DNA of 64,000 nucleotides from Anthoceros angustus. Taxonomy: Eukaryota > Streptophyta > Anthocerotopsida > Anthocerotales > Anthocerotaceae. Where the stretch lies: contig MU008220.1 of assembly GCA_010909165.1 (NCBI GenBank), positions 1-64,000 on the forward strand. The letters run 5' to 3'. A model generated the notes under the pieces. It was not told the origin of the DNA. It did not search any database and was given only the letters and a program-made list of their open reading frames with translations. Every line of letters begins with the position of its first letter. The stretch's first letter is position 1. Position numbers and translations under genes: made by a program. Of the stretch, positions 43,572-54,455 are shown piece after piece.

Positions 43572-45460
43572 GTGACGCTGAGAGGGATGCTATGGTAAGA
43601 TAGCCTCGTGGAGAGTGGCCCGAGGAATTTGATGAGATTTGTTTGAAGGGCCGAGATGGTGTCCACTTACATGCTAGGGTCAACAAGTTCGCCAAGGAGA
43701 TGCGCTCCTTGACAAGGAAGTTGTTGGGTCCCCACGATGACGAGTGGAGATTTTGAGGAATGCACTCGCCTCGGAGATTCTGGACTTGGAGAGTGAAATG
43801 GATGCGTAAGGCTCATGTGGGGAGGAGCCAATGGAAGAGGAAGAGATTTCCAGTGGGGTTGGTGGGGTGTCCGGGGTGACAGAGCACCAACACCCAACCG
43901 CCTGAGGTAATTGCGCGCGGCACAGAGATGGCTACAGAGGCGGTGCCTCTACAAGAGCGCCTGCAAGAGGGGCCCCACCATCAACGACGATCGAGACAGT
44001 GTGGAGGTTCCCCGCTGACGACGAGTGAAGAGATCCTGGATGCCCCAACAAAGAGGAGGAAGATGGTGGTTGGGCGCCGCCATGCCAACGCCAAGAAGAA
44101 GTAGGCGATAGTTGGTAGGGGAGTGAATGGGTCATTAAGACCCCTAGGGGTTAGTGGGATTGTTAGGAGGTAGGTTAAGAACCTTTAAGAGGCCACCTAC
44201 TTAAAACCGTAAGCAACCCCACCTACCCCACCGACTTAATTAATGCTAGGGGTTTGGGGAGCTCCTATAAGAGGGGAGGAGCTCCCATAATAAAATGTCA
44301 TGCCTTGCTCTCCGACTGTGTGTGCTTGTTTTGCTACACAAGCGCAAGTGCCGACCGACCGTGGAGGGTGCATGGTGTCCGTAGGGTCTTGAGGTGCGGT
44401 GACTGCAAGGGCGGGCCCAAACCTTTCTTTCCGAGGTAGCGGTGGAAGGAAGAGGTAGCCGGAGAAAATGATGCATCGTCGCATGTTGGTCGTCAGAAGC
44501 AACGCTTCGGTGATTATGCATGGCGCAAGGGATCTTGGAGGCATGGAAGAGATGCAGCCGAATGTCACTTTGACGTTTGAGTGAGGTGACACTTGAGAGG
44601 GATGCTTTGCAGTAAGTTAGCCTTATAGTGGCACGAGGAATTTGATGAGATTTGTTTGAAGGGCCGTGAGATGCAGTCCACTTACATGCTAGGGTCAACA
44701 AGTTCGCCAAGGAGATGCGTTCCTTGTTGACAAGGAAGTTGTTGGGTCCCCACGATGTGACGGGGATTTTGGAATTGCGACCCTCGACGGAGATTCGGGA
44801 CTTGGAGGAAAATGGATGCGAAGGCTCGTGAGGAGCCAATGGAAGAGGAGGAGATTTCCAGCGGGCGGGGTGGGGTCGGGTGTCTGGCGGGGCAGGGCTG
44901 CACCACAACCGCCTGAGGTAATTGCAGTGCGGCGAGATGGCTGGAGAGGCGGTGCCTCAAGGCGCCACAAGAGGGGGCGTTCGGCTCATCAGCATCAGCG
45001 AGGCAGTGTGGAGGTTCTGTGCTGACGACGAGTGAAGAGATCCGGGACGAACGGTCCCCAACAAAGAGGAGGAAGGCGGTGGTTGGGCATGCCAACGCCA
45101 AGAAGAAGTAGGCGATAGTTGGTAGGGGAGTGAATGGGTCATTAAGACCCCTAGGGGTTAGTGGGATTGTTAGGAGGTAGGTTAAGAACCTTGTAAGAGG
45201 CCACCTACTTAAAACCGTAAGCAACCCCACCTACCCCACCGACTTAATTAATGCTAGGGGTTTGGGGAGCTCCTATAAGAGGAGGAGCTCCCATAATAAA
45301 ATGTCATGCCTTGCTCTCCGACATGTGTGCTTGTTTTGCTACACAAGCGTGTCTTAAGCCGTGTGAGGGTGCATGGTGTGGTAGGTCTTGAGGTGCGGTG
45401 ACTGTGGTAAGGGCGGGCCCAAACCTTTCTTCTCGAGGTAGCGGTGGGGTGGCGTTGGTG
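43572..45460 (+). repeat. Two tandem copies of an LTR-like end
   Basis: Blocks at about 43600-44450 and 44590-45440 are copies. Each passes through a GATGAGATTTGTTTGAAGGG stretch and an AAGAAGTAGGCGATAGTTGG stop region. Each then has a conserved tail: GGGTCATTAAGACCCCTAGG, TTAATTAATGCTAGGGG, CTCCTATAAGAGG, AATAAAATGTCATGCC, TTGCTACACAAGCG. The CTATAAGAGG (TATA-like) and AATAAA signals 25-30 bp apart resemble the R region of an LTR. Confidence 0.55.
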
Positions 45461-46990
45461 GTGGAAAACCCGGGCACCCCGAGATTCTCCCACTATAGCG
45501 CCACACTTATCCCAATCGCCGCTCAGACGCTGGGTTTCATTCCCATGAGACTTGTGTGAAAGTTCGAGGCCTTGCGATGACCGATCGCCACCGCAGAGAC
45601 ACAACTTCGCCTTCTAAACGGCAAGGCGCCTCTACTCACTCCTCTTACAAAGAATGCACCACTCAATCGCTCAAAAATCACCAACTCGACCTACAACGAC
45701 ACAACACAATTGGTGCCCCGCCTTAGCAATGAGGAGCCTATCACGCGCCAGGACCCCCGATCCACACCGCGATTTCGTCCCTACTTAAGACCACTTCTCC
45801 ACTCGTGGAGCGCCTTTACTTGCAGATTTGGGATTCGCCCCTTAGGCTCGCCTGTGGCCTTCCACTAACACCTACACCTCTAATCCTCTACTCATCTTCT
45901 CATCCTCTTCCTCCTATTCTAACCTCGGTTCGCTTTCATCGGCTGACCGCCTTACGGCACAACCGCCTGGGGTCCGCCTCCACCAAAGAAGTTCTTCCTT
46001 GGGCCGGCTATGAGTTTGACACTGACAATGAGAACCTCCAGTGGAGTCTTTCCTGTAGTCTACCCTCAAGCCGAGAGTTCCCCGGCATTGCCACACACCC
46101 AAAGCAAAGCAATTTCACAAAGAACCATTCACAAGGGGAGCAACTCGCTTAGGCACTTGCATGAGCAAGTCCTCCACCAAGCACTCCGACCACCGCGACT
46201 TCCTCTCTACCAGACGTTGGCTCACAAATGCAGACGAAATTCCTCAGAATGGCAAAGGACTCATGAGTATGGAAGCGCAAGACATGATACTTTACTTTGT
46301 GAAATCCTCCTCCTCTTATAGGAGGCCTTCCACATACAACCTCCCTTAGGTGACCCTACCGCAGGTCACCTTTTCCAATTTTCTATTATTTCCTACCGCC
46401 AGATTTAATGCCCGCACCTAAGTCTATTGTCCGATCCTTGGTAAATTCTATTCTAGTAACTTCACCTAAATCTATCCTTAAAGGATGTCAGGTTACATCA
46501 CCGTCCTTCCTATTCTTCTATCTAGCATTTATGGTCTTTGACCATATCTAGTCTTCACTCACTGGGACAGGGACGCGTCTGTGTGGATTGGCCTCGCCTC
46601 CTTTTGCTCTTGCCCCTTCCACCTTTGTCATCTTCCTAATGTGTGGGGCAAGTACAATCTTGCCCCTTCCTCCATCTCTGGGCGGCGCCTGATTCCTCTG
46701 TCCTGAATCGGCCCCACCTCAGGGCCTTCTTCTCCGCCTCCGCCGGGTCGCGCCTGCTATCAAGACCTACCGCTGTAGTCCGGACAATCGGTAGGTCACT
46801 ACCTACCATGGTAGTCCGACCCTTTCTCCTTCCTTCTCCATCGGTGAGGACTTCGGGTCAAGATCTCCATTGCTCTTTGCCTTCGCTTGATTTGTCCATA
46901 CCTATCATAGAGCATCTTAAAAGAGTCTTCATCCCCATTTGCCACCATGTTCCTTTCTAATCCCTTCCGGCCTTTTCGCCGGCCCTCTCC
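45461..46990 (-). repeat. Gag-like patchwork in minus orientation, first copy
   Basis: From about 45600 the orientation of the patchwork appears to flip: on the minus strand AGGAGG-rich, Gly/Arg-rich coding sequence and the same LTR-like CTCCTATAAGAGGAGGA motif (as CCTCCTCCTCTTATAGG at 46308) appear. A block beginning TAGTCTACCCTCAAGCCGAG at 46057 recurs at 47163. No clear gene. The motif CTACCATGGTAG is at 46803-46814. Confidence 0.4.
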
Positions 46991-49900
46991 GGCTCGCCTC
47001 CTTGCTCGTGGGGAGGGAACTTCTCACCCCCTTCTTCCTTGACGGGTCGGACCCGCCTGTTTCTCTCCGTGGGTTGTTTCTCCACCTCCCGCCTCGAGGG
47101 TATACTACCCCGGCTTCACAGCCTCCCCGCCGACTCTCAAGCCTCAAGGCATGCAGCACCCTGTAGTCTACCCTCAAGCCGAGAGTTCCTCGGCATTGCC
47201 ACACACCCAAAGCAAAGCAATTTCACAAAGAACCATTCACAAGGGGAGCAACTGCTTAGGCACTTGCAGAGCAAGTCCTCCACCAAGCACTCCGACCACC
47301 GCGACTTCCTCTCTACTGACATTGGCTCACAGACGAAATTCCTCAATGGCAAAGGACTCGATGAGTGTGGAAGCGCAAGACATGATACTTTACTTTGTGA
47401 AATCCTCCTCCTCTTATAGGAGGCCTTCCACATACAACCTCCCTCGGGTGACCCTGCTGCAGGTCACCTTTTCCCAATAATCTATTATTTCCTACTGCCA
47501 GCATTTAAGGCCTGGCACCTAAGTCTATTGTCCGATCCTTGGTAAATTCTATTCTAGTAACTTCACCTAAGTCTATCCTTGAAGGATGTCAGGTTACATC
47601 ACCTGTTCTTTCTATTCTTCTATCTAGCATTTATGGTCTTTGACCATATCTAGTCTTCACCCTGCTGGGACAGGGACGCGTCCGTTGTGGATTGGCTCCC
47701 TCGCCCTCCTTTTGCTCTTGCCCCTTCCCAGCCTTTGTCATCTTCCTAATGTGTGGGGCAAGTACAATCTTGCCCCTTCCTCCATCTCTGGGCGGCGCCT
47801 GATTCCTCGTCCTCCAAAGAATCGCCTTCTCCACCTCCTTCCTTCTCCGCCTCCGCCTCCGCCTCCACCAAGCACTCCGACCACCGCTGTAGTCCGGACA
47901 ATCGGTAGGTCACTACCTACCATGGTAGTCCGACCCTTTCTCCTTCCTTCTCCATCGGTGAGGACTTCGGTCAAGATCTCCATTGCTCTTTGCCTTCGCT
48001 TGATTTGTCCATACCTATCATAGAGCATCTTAAAAGAGTCTTCATCCCCATTTGCCACCATGTTCCTTTCTAATCCTTCCGGCCTTTCTCCGCCTCCGCC
48101 TCCGCCTCCGCCCTCCTTGCTCGTGGGGAGGGAACTTCTCACCCCCTTCTTCCTTGACGGGTCGGACCCGCCTGTTTCTCTCCGTGGGTTGTTTCTCCCA
48201 CCTTCACATGGAGGGTCACATTCTCCTCCCTCTAGGACCTTCTCCGCCTCCGCCTCCGCCTCCGCCTCCACCAAGCACTCCGACCACCGCTGTAGTCCGC
48301 AGACTATCGGTAGGTCGACTACCTACCATGGTAGTCTCGATTCTCCTTCCTTCTCCATCGGTGAGGACTTCGGTCAAGATCTCCATTGCTCTTTCCTCGC
48401 TTGATTTGTCCATACCTCATAGAGCATCTTAAAAGAGTCTTCATCCCCATTTGCCACCATGTTCCTCTAATCCTTCGGCCTTTTGCGGCCTCTCTCCGCC
48501 TGCCCTTCCCTTGCTCGTGGGGTGAGGGAACTTCACCCCCTTCTTCCTTGACGGGTCGGACCCTGCCCCTTTCTCCGGTGTTGTCTCCACCTCCTTCCCT
48601 CCCAGGTGTGTCACAGCCCCGGCTTCTTCTCCGCCTCCGCCTCCTTCCAAGAGCCTCCTCCCTCTAGGACCTTCTCCTTCCTTCCCTACCGCTGTAGTCC
48701 GCATCACCCAGGGTTGAGTTGTCACCACGGTAGTCCGGGCATCACTGGTAGGTGGTCACCCACCATGGTAGGTGACCGTGAGGGCGGGCCCTCCTGCTCC
48801 TCACGCCATCCGCCTCCGCCTCCCGGGGCTGCCCTTCTCCACCTCCGACTCCCTGTGACCCTGAGTCCATGTCACTTGTAGCCTCATCAAAGTCGAGGCC
48901 TCACCGCACTTGCTGCGCCTCCGGCCATCATCATGAGGACCTATTGTCCTCCTCTTGGCCAACCGTAAGACTTCGTTGTTGGCCTTCAAAATCCTTGTGG
49001 AGGTGAGCCCCAAGCTATGATATTGCATTTGGAGATCATCAACTCCGTGGCCACTCTCCATCCTCACACCTACCTTGTAGGCCCCATGTGGTCAATTCTC
49101 CCACCTTGACATGGAGGGTCACATTCTCCTCCTTCCTTACCGGGTTGGCCATCGCTGCTGAGGCATAGTCCCAAAATCTTCGCTTTCCTTACTACCAAGA
49201 TCCTCTCCTCTCCTCCTCCGCCTCCACCAAGCACTCTTTTCGCTCCAACTCTTGCCTTAGGTCTTGAGCCCACTCAGCGCCTCTCCATTGTACCGGTCCG
49301 CAATTTTTCCTTTATGTCCGGATTTTGATGGCTTGGGTAGCCATCACCGCTCTTGCTCTAATTGGGCAAAGTGCCTCCGCCTCCGCCTCCGCCTGGTCGC
49401 TCCTATCAAGACATCATGTAGTCCGGCAGACATGGTAGGCCGACTACCTACCATGGTAGTCCGACCTTTCTCCTTCCTTCTCCATCGGTGAGGACTTCGG
49501 TCAAGATCTCCTTGCTCTTTGCCTCGCTTGATTTGTCCATACCTACCATAGAGCATCTTAAAAGAGTCTTCATCCCCATTTGCCACCATGGTTCCCTTCT
49601 AATCTTCGGCCTTTTCATGCCGGCCCCCTTCCGCCTGGCCCTTCCTTGCTCGTGGGGAGGGAACTTCTCACCCCCTTCTTCCTTGACGGGTCGGACCCGT
49701 CCTCGTTTCTCTCCGGTTGTTCCCACCTCTTCTTGATTCCTCGCAGGGTGTGTCACAGCCCCGGCTTCTTCTCCGCCTCCGCCTCGCCTCCTTCCCTTGC
49801 TCGTGGGGAGGGAACTTCTCACCCCTAGTCCGCGCATCTGGCCAGCTCCACTAGTGCACTACTGCGGGTAGGCTGGTCACCCACCATGGTAGGTGACCCC

Positions 49901-50107
49901 TGGGAGGCGTGGCTCCCTCCTGCTCCTCACGCCATCCTTCGCCCCGCGCCGCTGCCTCTTCTCCACCTCCGACTCCCTGACCCTGAGTCCATGTCACTTG
50001 TAGCCTCATCAAAGTCGAGGCCTCACCGCACTTGCGCAGCCTTCCGCCATCATCATGAGGACCTATTGTCCTCCTCTTGGCCAACCGTAAGACTTCATTG
50101 TTGGCCT
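46991..50107 (-). repeat. Gag-like patchwork in minus orientation, further tandem copies
   Basis: The 46.0-47.0 kb blocks recur at 47.16-48.06 kb (offset about 1.1 kb) and parts recur again at 48.05-48.5, 48.5-49.1, 49.4-49.7 and 49.75-50.1 kb. Minus-strand frames are rich in Gly (runs of 8-9 from CCGCCT repeats), Arg and Glu, with recurring RTTMVGS-type peptides at CTACCATGGTAG palindromes (47917, 48323, 49448). Copies differ mainly by small indels. There is no conserved start or domain. Confidence 0.45.
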
Positions 50108-50917
50108 TCAAAATCCTTGTGGAGGTGAGCCCCAAGCTATGATATTGCATTTGAGATCATCAACTGGGCCACTCTCCATCCTCACACCTACCTTGTAGGC
50201 CCTCATGGTGGTCAATTCTCCCACCTTCACATGGAGGGTCACATTCTCCTCCCTCACTTCTTTTAGCTGGTTGGCCATCGTTGCCTGGAGGGCATAGTCT
50301 GCCCAAAATCTTCGTTTCCTTACTACCAGCATCCTCTCCCTCTCCTCCCAAGCACTCTTTTCGCGCTCCAACTCTTGCAGTCTTAGGTCTTGAGCCTCCA
50401 GCTCCGAGCGCCTCTCTTCCAGATTGTACCGGGTCCGCCGCAATTCTTCTGTCATGTCCCGGATTTTGATGGCTTGGGTAGCCATCACCTGCTCTTGCGC
50501 GTCCAATTGCTGGACCGCTACCTTCTCCCTTCCAAGAGCCTCCGTTTTGCCCTTTCGCTCTTGCTCTAATTGGGCAAAGTGCTCCTCCGCCTTCTGCCTC
50601 CACGAATCCCGTTGGGTTGTTGCCCGAATGGCTCTCTCCTCAGTCTGCGACAACCTCCCCTCTAGGACCTTCTCCGCTCTCCGCTGGTCCACGAGATCCC
50701 GCTGGAGCTTCTCCACAGTCTTCTCCAGTTTGGCTGCTTTCTCGTCGGACTCCATGGCCTCCAATTGCCATTTAGTCCCTGCCTTCCTTCCGGCCATGTC
50801 TTGGGCTTTCGCTTCTTCTCGGCATGCCCACAAGGAGGCTGCTAGCTCCCTAGCCCCCTTCAAATCCACATGGCTGAGTGCTTCACAAGCACTCAGCAAG
50901 TCTCCTAAGGGCCCCAC
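50108..50917 (-). CDS. Coiled-coil protein, retroelement-associated
   Basis: An uninterrupted frame of about 269 codons, the longest in the 39-62 kb patchwork. Nearly all of it is predicted coiled coil by eye: LEKTVEKLQRDLVDQRRAEK, QKAEEHFAQLEQERKGK, EELRRTRYNLEERRSELEAQ, LQELEREKSAWEERERM, followed by LVVRKRRFWADYALQAT. The same end is found in the plus-strand fragment at 43229-43570. Partial, indel-broken copies of its 3' half lie at 48.8-49.3 kb. The upstream part continues to about 51030 without a clear ATG. It may be the C-terminal coil of a Gag-like protein. A cellular myosin- or kinesin-like gene is unlikely because no motor or other domain is nearby. Confidence 0.45.
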   Translation of the reverse strand: MGPLGDLLSACEALSHVDLKGARELAASLWACREEAKAQDMAGRKAGTKWQLEAMESDEKAAKLEKTVEKLQRDLVDQRRAEKVLEGRLSQTEERAIRATTQRDSWRQKAEEHFAQLEQERKGKTEALGREKVAVQQLDAQEQVMATQAIKIRDMTEELRRTRYNLEERRSELEAQDLRLQELEREKSAWEERERMLVVRKRRFWADYALQATMANQLKEVREENVTLHVKVGELTTMRAYKVGVRMESGPVDDLKCNIIAWGSPPQGF

Positions 50918-51119
50918 CGCCGCTCCTTCTTTGGAAATCTCCAGCTCCCTTGCACTCAGACCCCACCATGGCGGCGGGTCCCTTCACGCCGCCCCATCCG
51001 CTCTCCTCTCTCTAGCGGTGATGGCGGCCTAGGTGCCACCTGGCCTCAGCCTTTTTTCCTTCCCTACCGCCGAGAACGCCTCACGCGTTTACGCCTCCGC
51101 TGTTGCTCCCCATGATGCT

Positions 51120-51400
51120 GTCAGAAGACCACATATACACTAACCCCTCTCAAGTGTCGATGAACGATTTTTTTGTTTTGGGAGTGTTTGTATAGCAAAG
51201 TGCTTTGAGAATCGCCTGGTAAGGTCTTTTATCTGAGAATGGTCCTTGGCCCTTGGGATAATAATTTTCTTTTTTGAACCTTAGGTTTTCGACCCGGATA
51301 GGTAGGTCGAGATAGAATCCTTAGGTTTTGGTGATTTTAGAAATAAGAAAGTGTCTATATATGTTAGGGTGCCTACACCGCGAGCGATCAAGCGGGAGGT
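51120..51400 (+). repeat. LTR-like block, copy 1
   Basis: Runs from ACACTAACCCCTCTCAAGTG through CGATTTTTTTGTTTTGG, AAGGTCTTTTAT and TTCGACCCGGATAGGTAGG to GTGTCTATATATGTTAGG. Near-identical copy at 53376-53620. The TCTATATATG just before a frame start suggests a promoter. The copies bracket a 2.2-kb block, as LTRs would, but edges and target duplications cannot be fixed. Confidence 0.5.
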
Positions 51401-52025
51401 AGCCAGTTCCACCACGGTGGCGAAGCAGGACGTCTGAGACGAGGAGTTTACAACCCTAGTGGCGGAGGCGGGCGCAGGGCAGTCGGGCGCAAGGCGAGAC
51501 GGACACCCGGTCGCTGATTCGGGCCAGGCCGGAGGCGGAGCTGCAGCATGGCAGCGCGCTCTAAGCGCTGGCGGAGTCTCTGTTTATGCGGGTTGGACGG
51601 CGTGAGTCGGCAGGCGGCTGGCGGAGGAAGAAAGTGGCGTAGCGAAGGAGGAAAAGAGACGCTGAGGCAAGAGCGCCCGGTATGAGGCAAGTGGAGGAGA
51701 CGCGAGGGTGGTGTCCCTTTTCGACCAGCGTTTGCGGAGGTCGGGTTCTTTTCAGAAACAAGGAGAAAGGAGATGGCGCCCGGCTGCGAAATTCCACCAT
51801 GCGGTGGCCCAACATGGACCCTTTGGAAGGTGAGAGGCGACTGGTGCAGTGGAGTCTGGAATTTATGGAGATGAAATGGTGTTCTGATCGGCATTGGTGC
51901 AAGAGTGCGCCCGCAATTGAGAACCAAGTTGCAAGAGGGAGACGCGAGGAAGAGGCCGCAAACTGGATTTGGGACTCTTTTCGAAAAGGTATGGGCGAGA
52001 AGCATCGAGGATGGAAGCTTGGTAA
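51401..52025 (+). repeat. Gag-like basic coding stretch, copy 1
   Basis: Contains GAGACGCGAGGGTGG, AAGGAGAAAGGAGATGGCGCC, CCCAACATGGACC, and AGTTGCAAGAGGGAGACGCG, all of which recur in the three following blocks. The encoded sequence is Arg/Glu-rich (EEAANWIWDSFRKG). No domain is recognised. Confidence 0.4.
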
Positions 52026-53036
52026 TTGACCCCAGAAAGAAGACCCCGAGCCGCAGCAGGGCGCGATGCAACCGCGCTGAGTCTCGCTACTGCAGTTGGA
52101 CGACGCTGCCGGGCCGGCGCACGGCGGCGAGGAAGGAAAGCAAAGGGGCGGCGAAGGAGGAAAAGAGCTGAGGCAAGAGCGCCAGCAAGAAAGGCAAGTG
52201 GAGGAGACGCGAGGGTGGTGTCCCTTTTCTCACCAGCGCAGGAGGGTCCCTTTTCTCAAGAAACAAGGAGAAAGGAGATGGCGCCCGAGGGCCGAAATTA
52301 CTCATGCAAAGGCCCAACATGGACCATCGGAAGGTGAGAGCGGGCACTGCAGGAGCTGGTCCGGAATTTATGGAGAAGAAATGGTGTTACGATACCAAAG
52401 ATTGGTGCAAGAGTGCGCCTAAATTGAGAACCAAGTTGCAAGAGGGAGACGCGAGGAAGAGGCCGCAAACTGGATTTGGGACTCTTTCGAAAAGGTATGG
52501 GCGAGAAGCATCGAGGATGGAAGCTTGGTAATTGACCCCAGAAAGAAGACCCCGAGCCGCAGCAGGGCGCGATGCAACCGCGCTGAGTCTCGCTACTGCA
52601 GTTGGACGACGCTGCCGGGCCGGCGCACGGCGGCGAGGAAGGAAAGCAAAGGGGCGGCGAAGGAGGAAAAGAGCTGAGGCAAGAGCGCCAGCAAGAAAGG
52701 CAAGTGGAGGAGACGCGAGGGTGGTGTCCCTTTTCTCACCAGCGCAGGAGGGTCCCTTTTCTCAAGAAACAAGGAGAAAGGAGATGGCGCCCGAGGGCCG
52801 AAATTACTCATGCAAAGGCCCAACATGGACCATCGGAAGGTGAGAGCGGCACCGTGCAGGAGCTGGTCCGGAATTTATGGAGAAGAAATGGTGTTACGAT
52901 ACCAAAGATTGGTGCAAGAGTGCGCCTAAATTGAGAACCAAGTTGCAAGAGGGAGACGCGAGGAAGAGGCCGCAAACTGGATTTGGGACTCTTTCGAGCA
53001 GAAGGCGAGAAGCATCGAGGATGGAAGCTTGGTAAT
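52026..53036 (+). repeat. 506-bp tandem duplication, near-identical
   Basis: Unit 1 (52026-52531) and unit 2 (52532-53037) are identical over their first 300 bp, giving the same 103-codon basic frame (MTPERRPRAAAGRDATALSL, then RRRGRKAKGRRRRKR), and differ by a few small indels later (GAGCGGGCACTGC/GAGCGGCACCGTGC). Both start at TTGGTAATTGACCCCAGAAAG. It is the most recent duplication in this block. Confidence 0.85.
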
Positions 53037-53375
53037 TGACCCCAGAAAGAAGACCCCGAGAGCCGCAATACCGCGCCATGAAGCCCGGAGAAGTGAGAGT
53101 GAACAATGGATGGGTGACTCGCCAACTCGTGTCTCACACCGTGGGATTAGCCAAGTGGATTTTGTGTTTCGCAATAAGTTGGATCATATGGCGCACTACT
53201 CGGTCTTTCTTCATGAGGTGGTTAAAGGTACACAATCGATTGGGGCGGATGATCTTTGAAAGAGCCTGTGAGGAGAGGGCGAATTTGTTTCCTTCCCTAC
53301 CGCTGGGTCGCTACTCACGGCCAGGTTGCCCGCCTCACCGCGGTAGGCACCTCCCCTACCGCGGTAGTCAGACCA
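53037..53375 (+). repeat. Block ending the 51-53 kb unit
   Basis: Includes GGAGAAGTGAGAGTGAAC, ATGGATGGGTGACTCGCCAA, GGATTAGCCAAGTGG, and TTTCTTCATGAGGTGG, which also occur at 54300-54450 and 55590-55720. A CTACCGCGGTAG palindrome is at 53356-53367. Confidence 0.5.
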
Positions 53376-53620
53376 TATACACTAACCCCTCTCAAGTGTC
53401 GATGAACGATTTTTTTGTTTTGGAGTGTTTGTATAGCAAAGTGCTTTGAGAATCGCCTGGTAAGGTCTTTTATACGAATGGTCCTTGGCCCTTGGGATAA
53501 TAATTTTCTTTTTTGAACCTTAGGTTTTTCGACCCGGATAGGTAGGTCGAGATAGAGTCCTTGGGTTTTGGTGATTTTAGAAATAAGAAAGTGTCTATAT
53601 ATGTTAGGTGCCTACACCGC
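53376..53620 (+). repeat. LTR-like block, copy 2
   Basis: Second copy of 51120-51400 with one or two small indels (TTTTGGGAG/TTTTGGAG, TATCTGAGAATGG/TATACGAATGG). Confidence 0.55.
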
Positions 53621-54455
53621 CAGCCTGCCGGGAGGTAGCCGCCCACCACGGTCAAGAACGGACGATGCACTGTGGGAGTTTACAACCCTAGTGGCGAGCG
53701 CCGCTGATGAGCGCAATCGAGACGGACACACCCAAAGACCGCGAGGTCGCGAATTCCGCCGTGGCGCCGAGCGAGCCGCAGAAGCCGGGCGCGATGCAAC
53801 CGCGCGGCGAGTCTCGCCACAGGCAGGACGACGCGCAGGCACGGCTGGCGTGGAGGAAGGAAACCAGCGCGGCAGCGAAGGAGGAAAAGAGCTGAGGCAA
53901 GAGCGCCAGAAGGGTGGAGGAGACGCGCGAGGGTGGTGTCCCTTTTCTCACCGGGCCAGGTGGAGGTTTCTCAAGAAACAAGGAGAAAGGGAGATGGCGC
54001 CCGAGCCGCGCCGAATTACTCGCGGGCCCAACATGGACCACTGGAAGGTGAGAGCGGCAGCCTGCGTGGAGCCGGGTCTGGAATTTATGGAGAAGAAATG
54101 GTGTTACGACCAAAGATTGGTGCAAGAGTGCGCCCGCAATTGAGAACCAAGTTGCAAGAGGGAGACGCGAGGAAGAGGCCGCAAACTGGATTTGGGACTC
54201 TTTCGAGCAAGGTATGGGCGAAGCATCGAGGATGGAAGCTTGGTAATTGACCCCAGAAAGAAGACCCCGAGAGCCGCAGCGCTGAAGCCCGGAGAAGTGA
54301 GAGTGAACAATGGATGGGTGACTCGCCAACTCGTGTCTGCGCACTGTGGGATTAGCCAAGTGGATTTTGTGTTTCGCAGAATCGGAAGTTGGATCATATG
54401 GCGCACTACTCTCGGTCTTTCTTCATGAGGTGGTTAAAGGTACACAATCGATTGG
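53621..54455 (+). repeat. Gag-like basic stretch, diverged copy
   Basis: Repeats the 51.4-52.0 and 53.0-53.3 kb blocks in order (GGAGACGCG, CCCTTTTCTCACC, GGAGATGGCGCC, CCCAACATGGACCA, CGCAAACTGGATTTGGGACTC). An open stretch at 53568-54143 reads through in one frame, but its content matches the others only after frame changes. Confidence 0.4.

Noticed and set aside
47738-48274. Poly-Gly frame as a glycine-rich cell-wall protein
   Set aside because: The Gly runs come from CCGCCT/CCGCCTCCG repeats in the gag-like patchwork; there is no signal peptide and the copies are frame-broken.
50108-50917. Cellular myosin- or kinesin-like coiled-coil gene
   Set aside because: There is no motor or other domain near it, no exon structure, and related fragments are scattered through the repeat patchwork.
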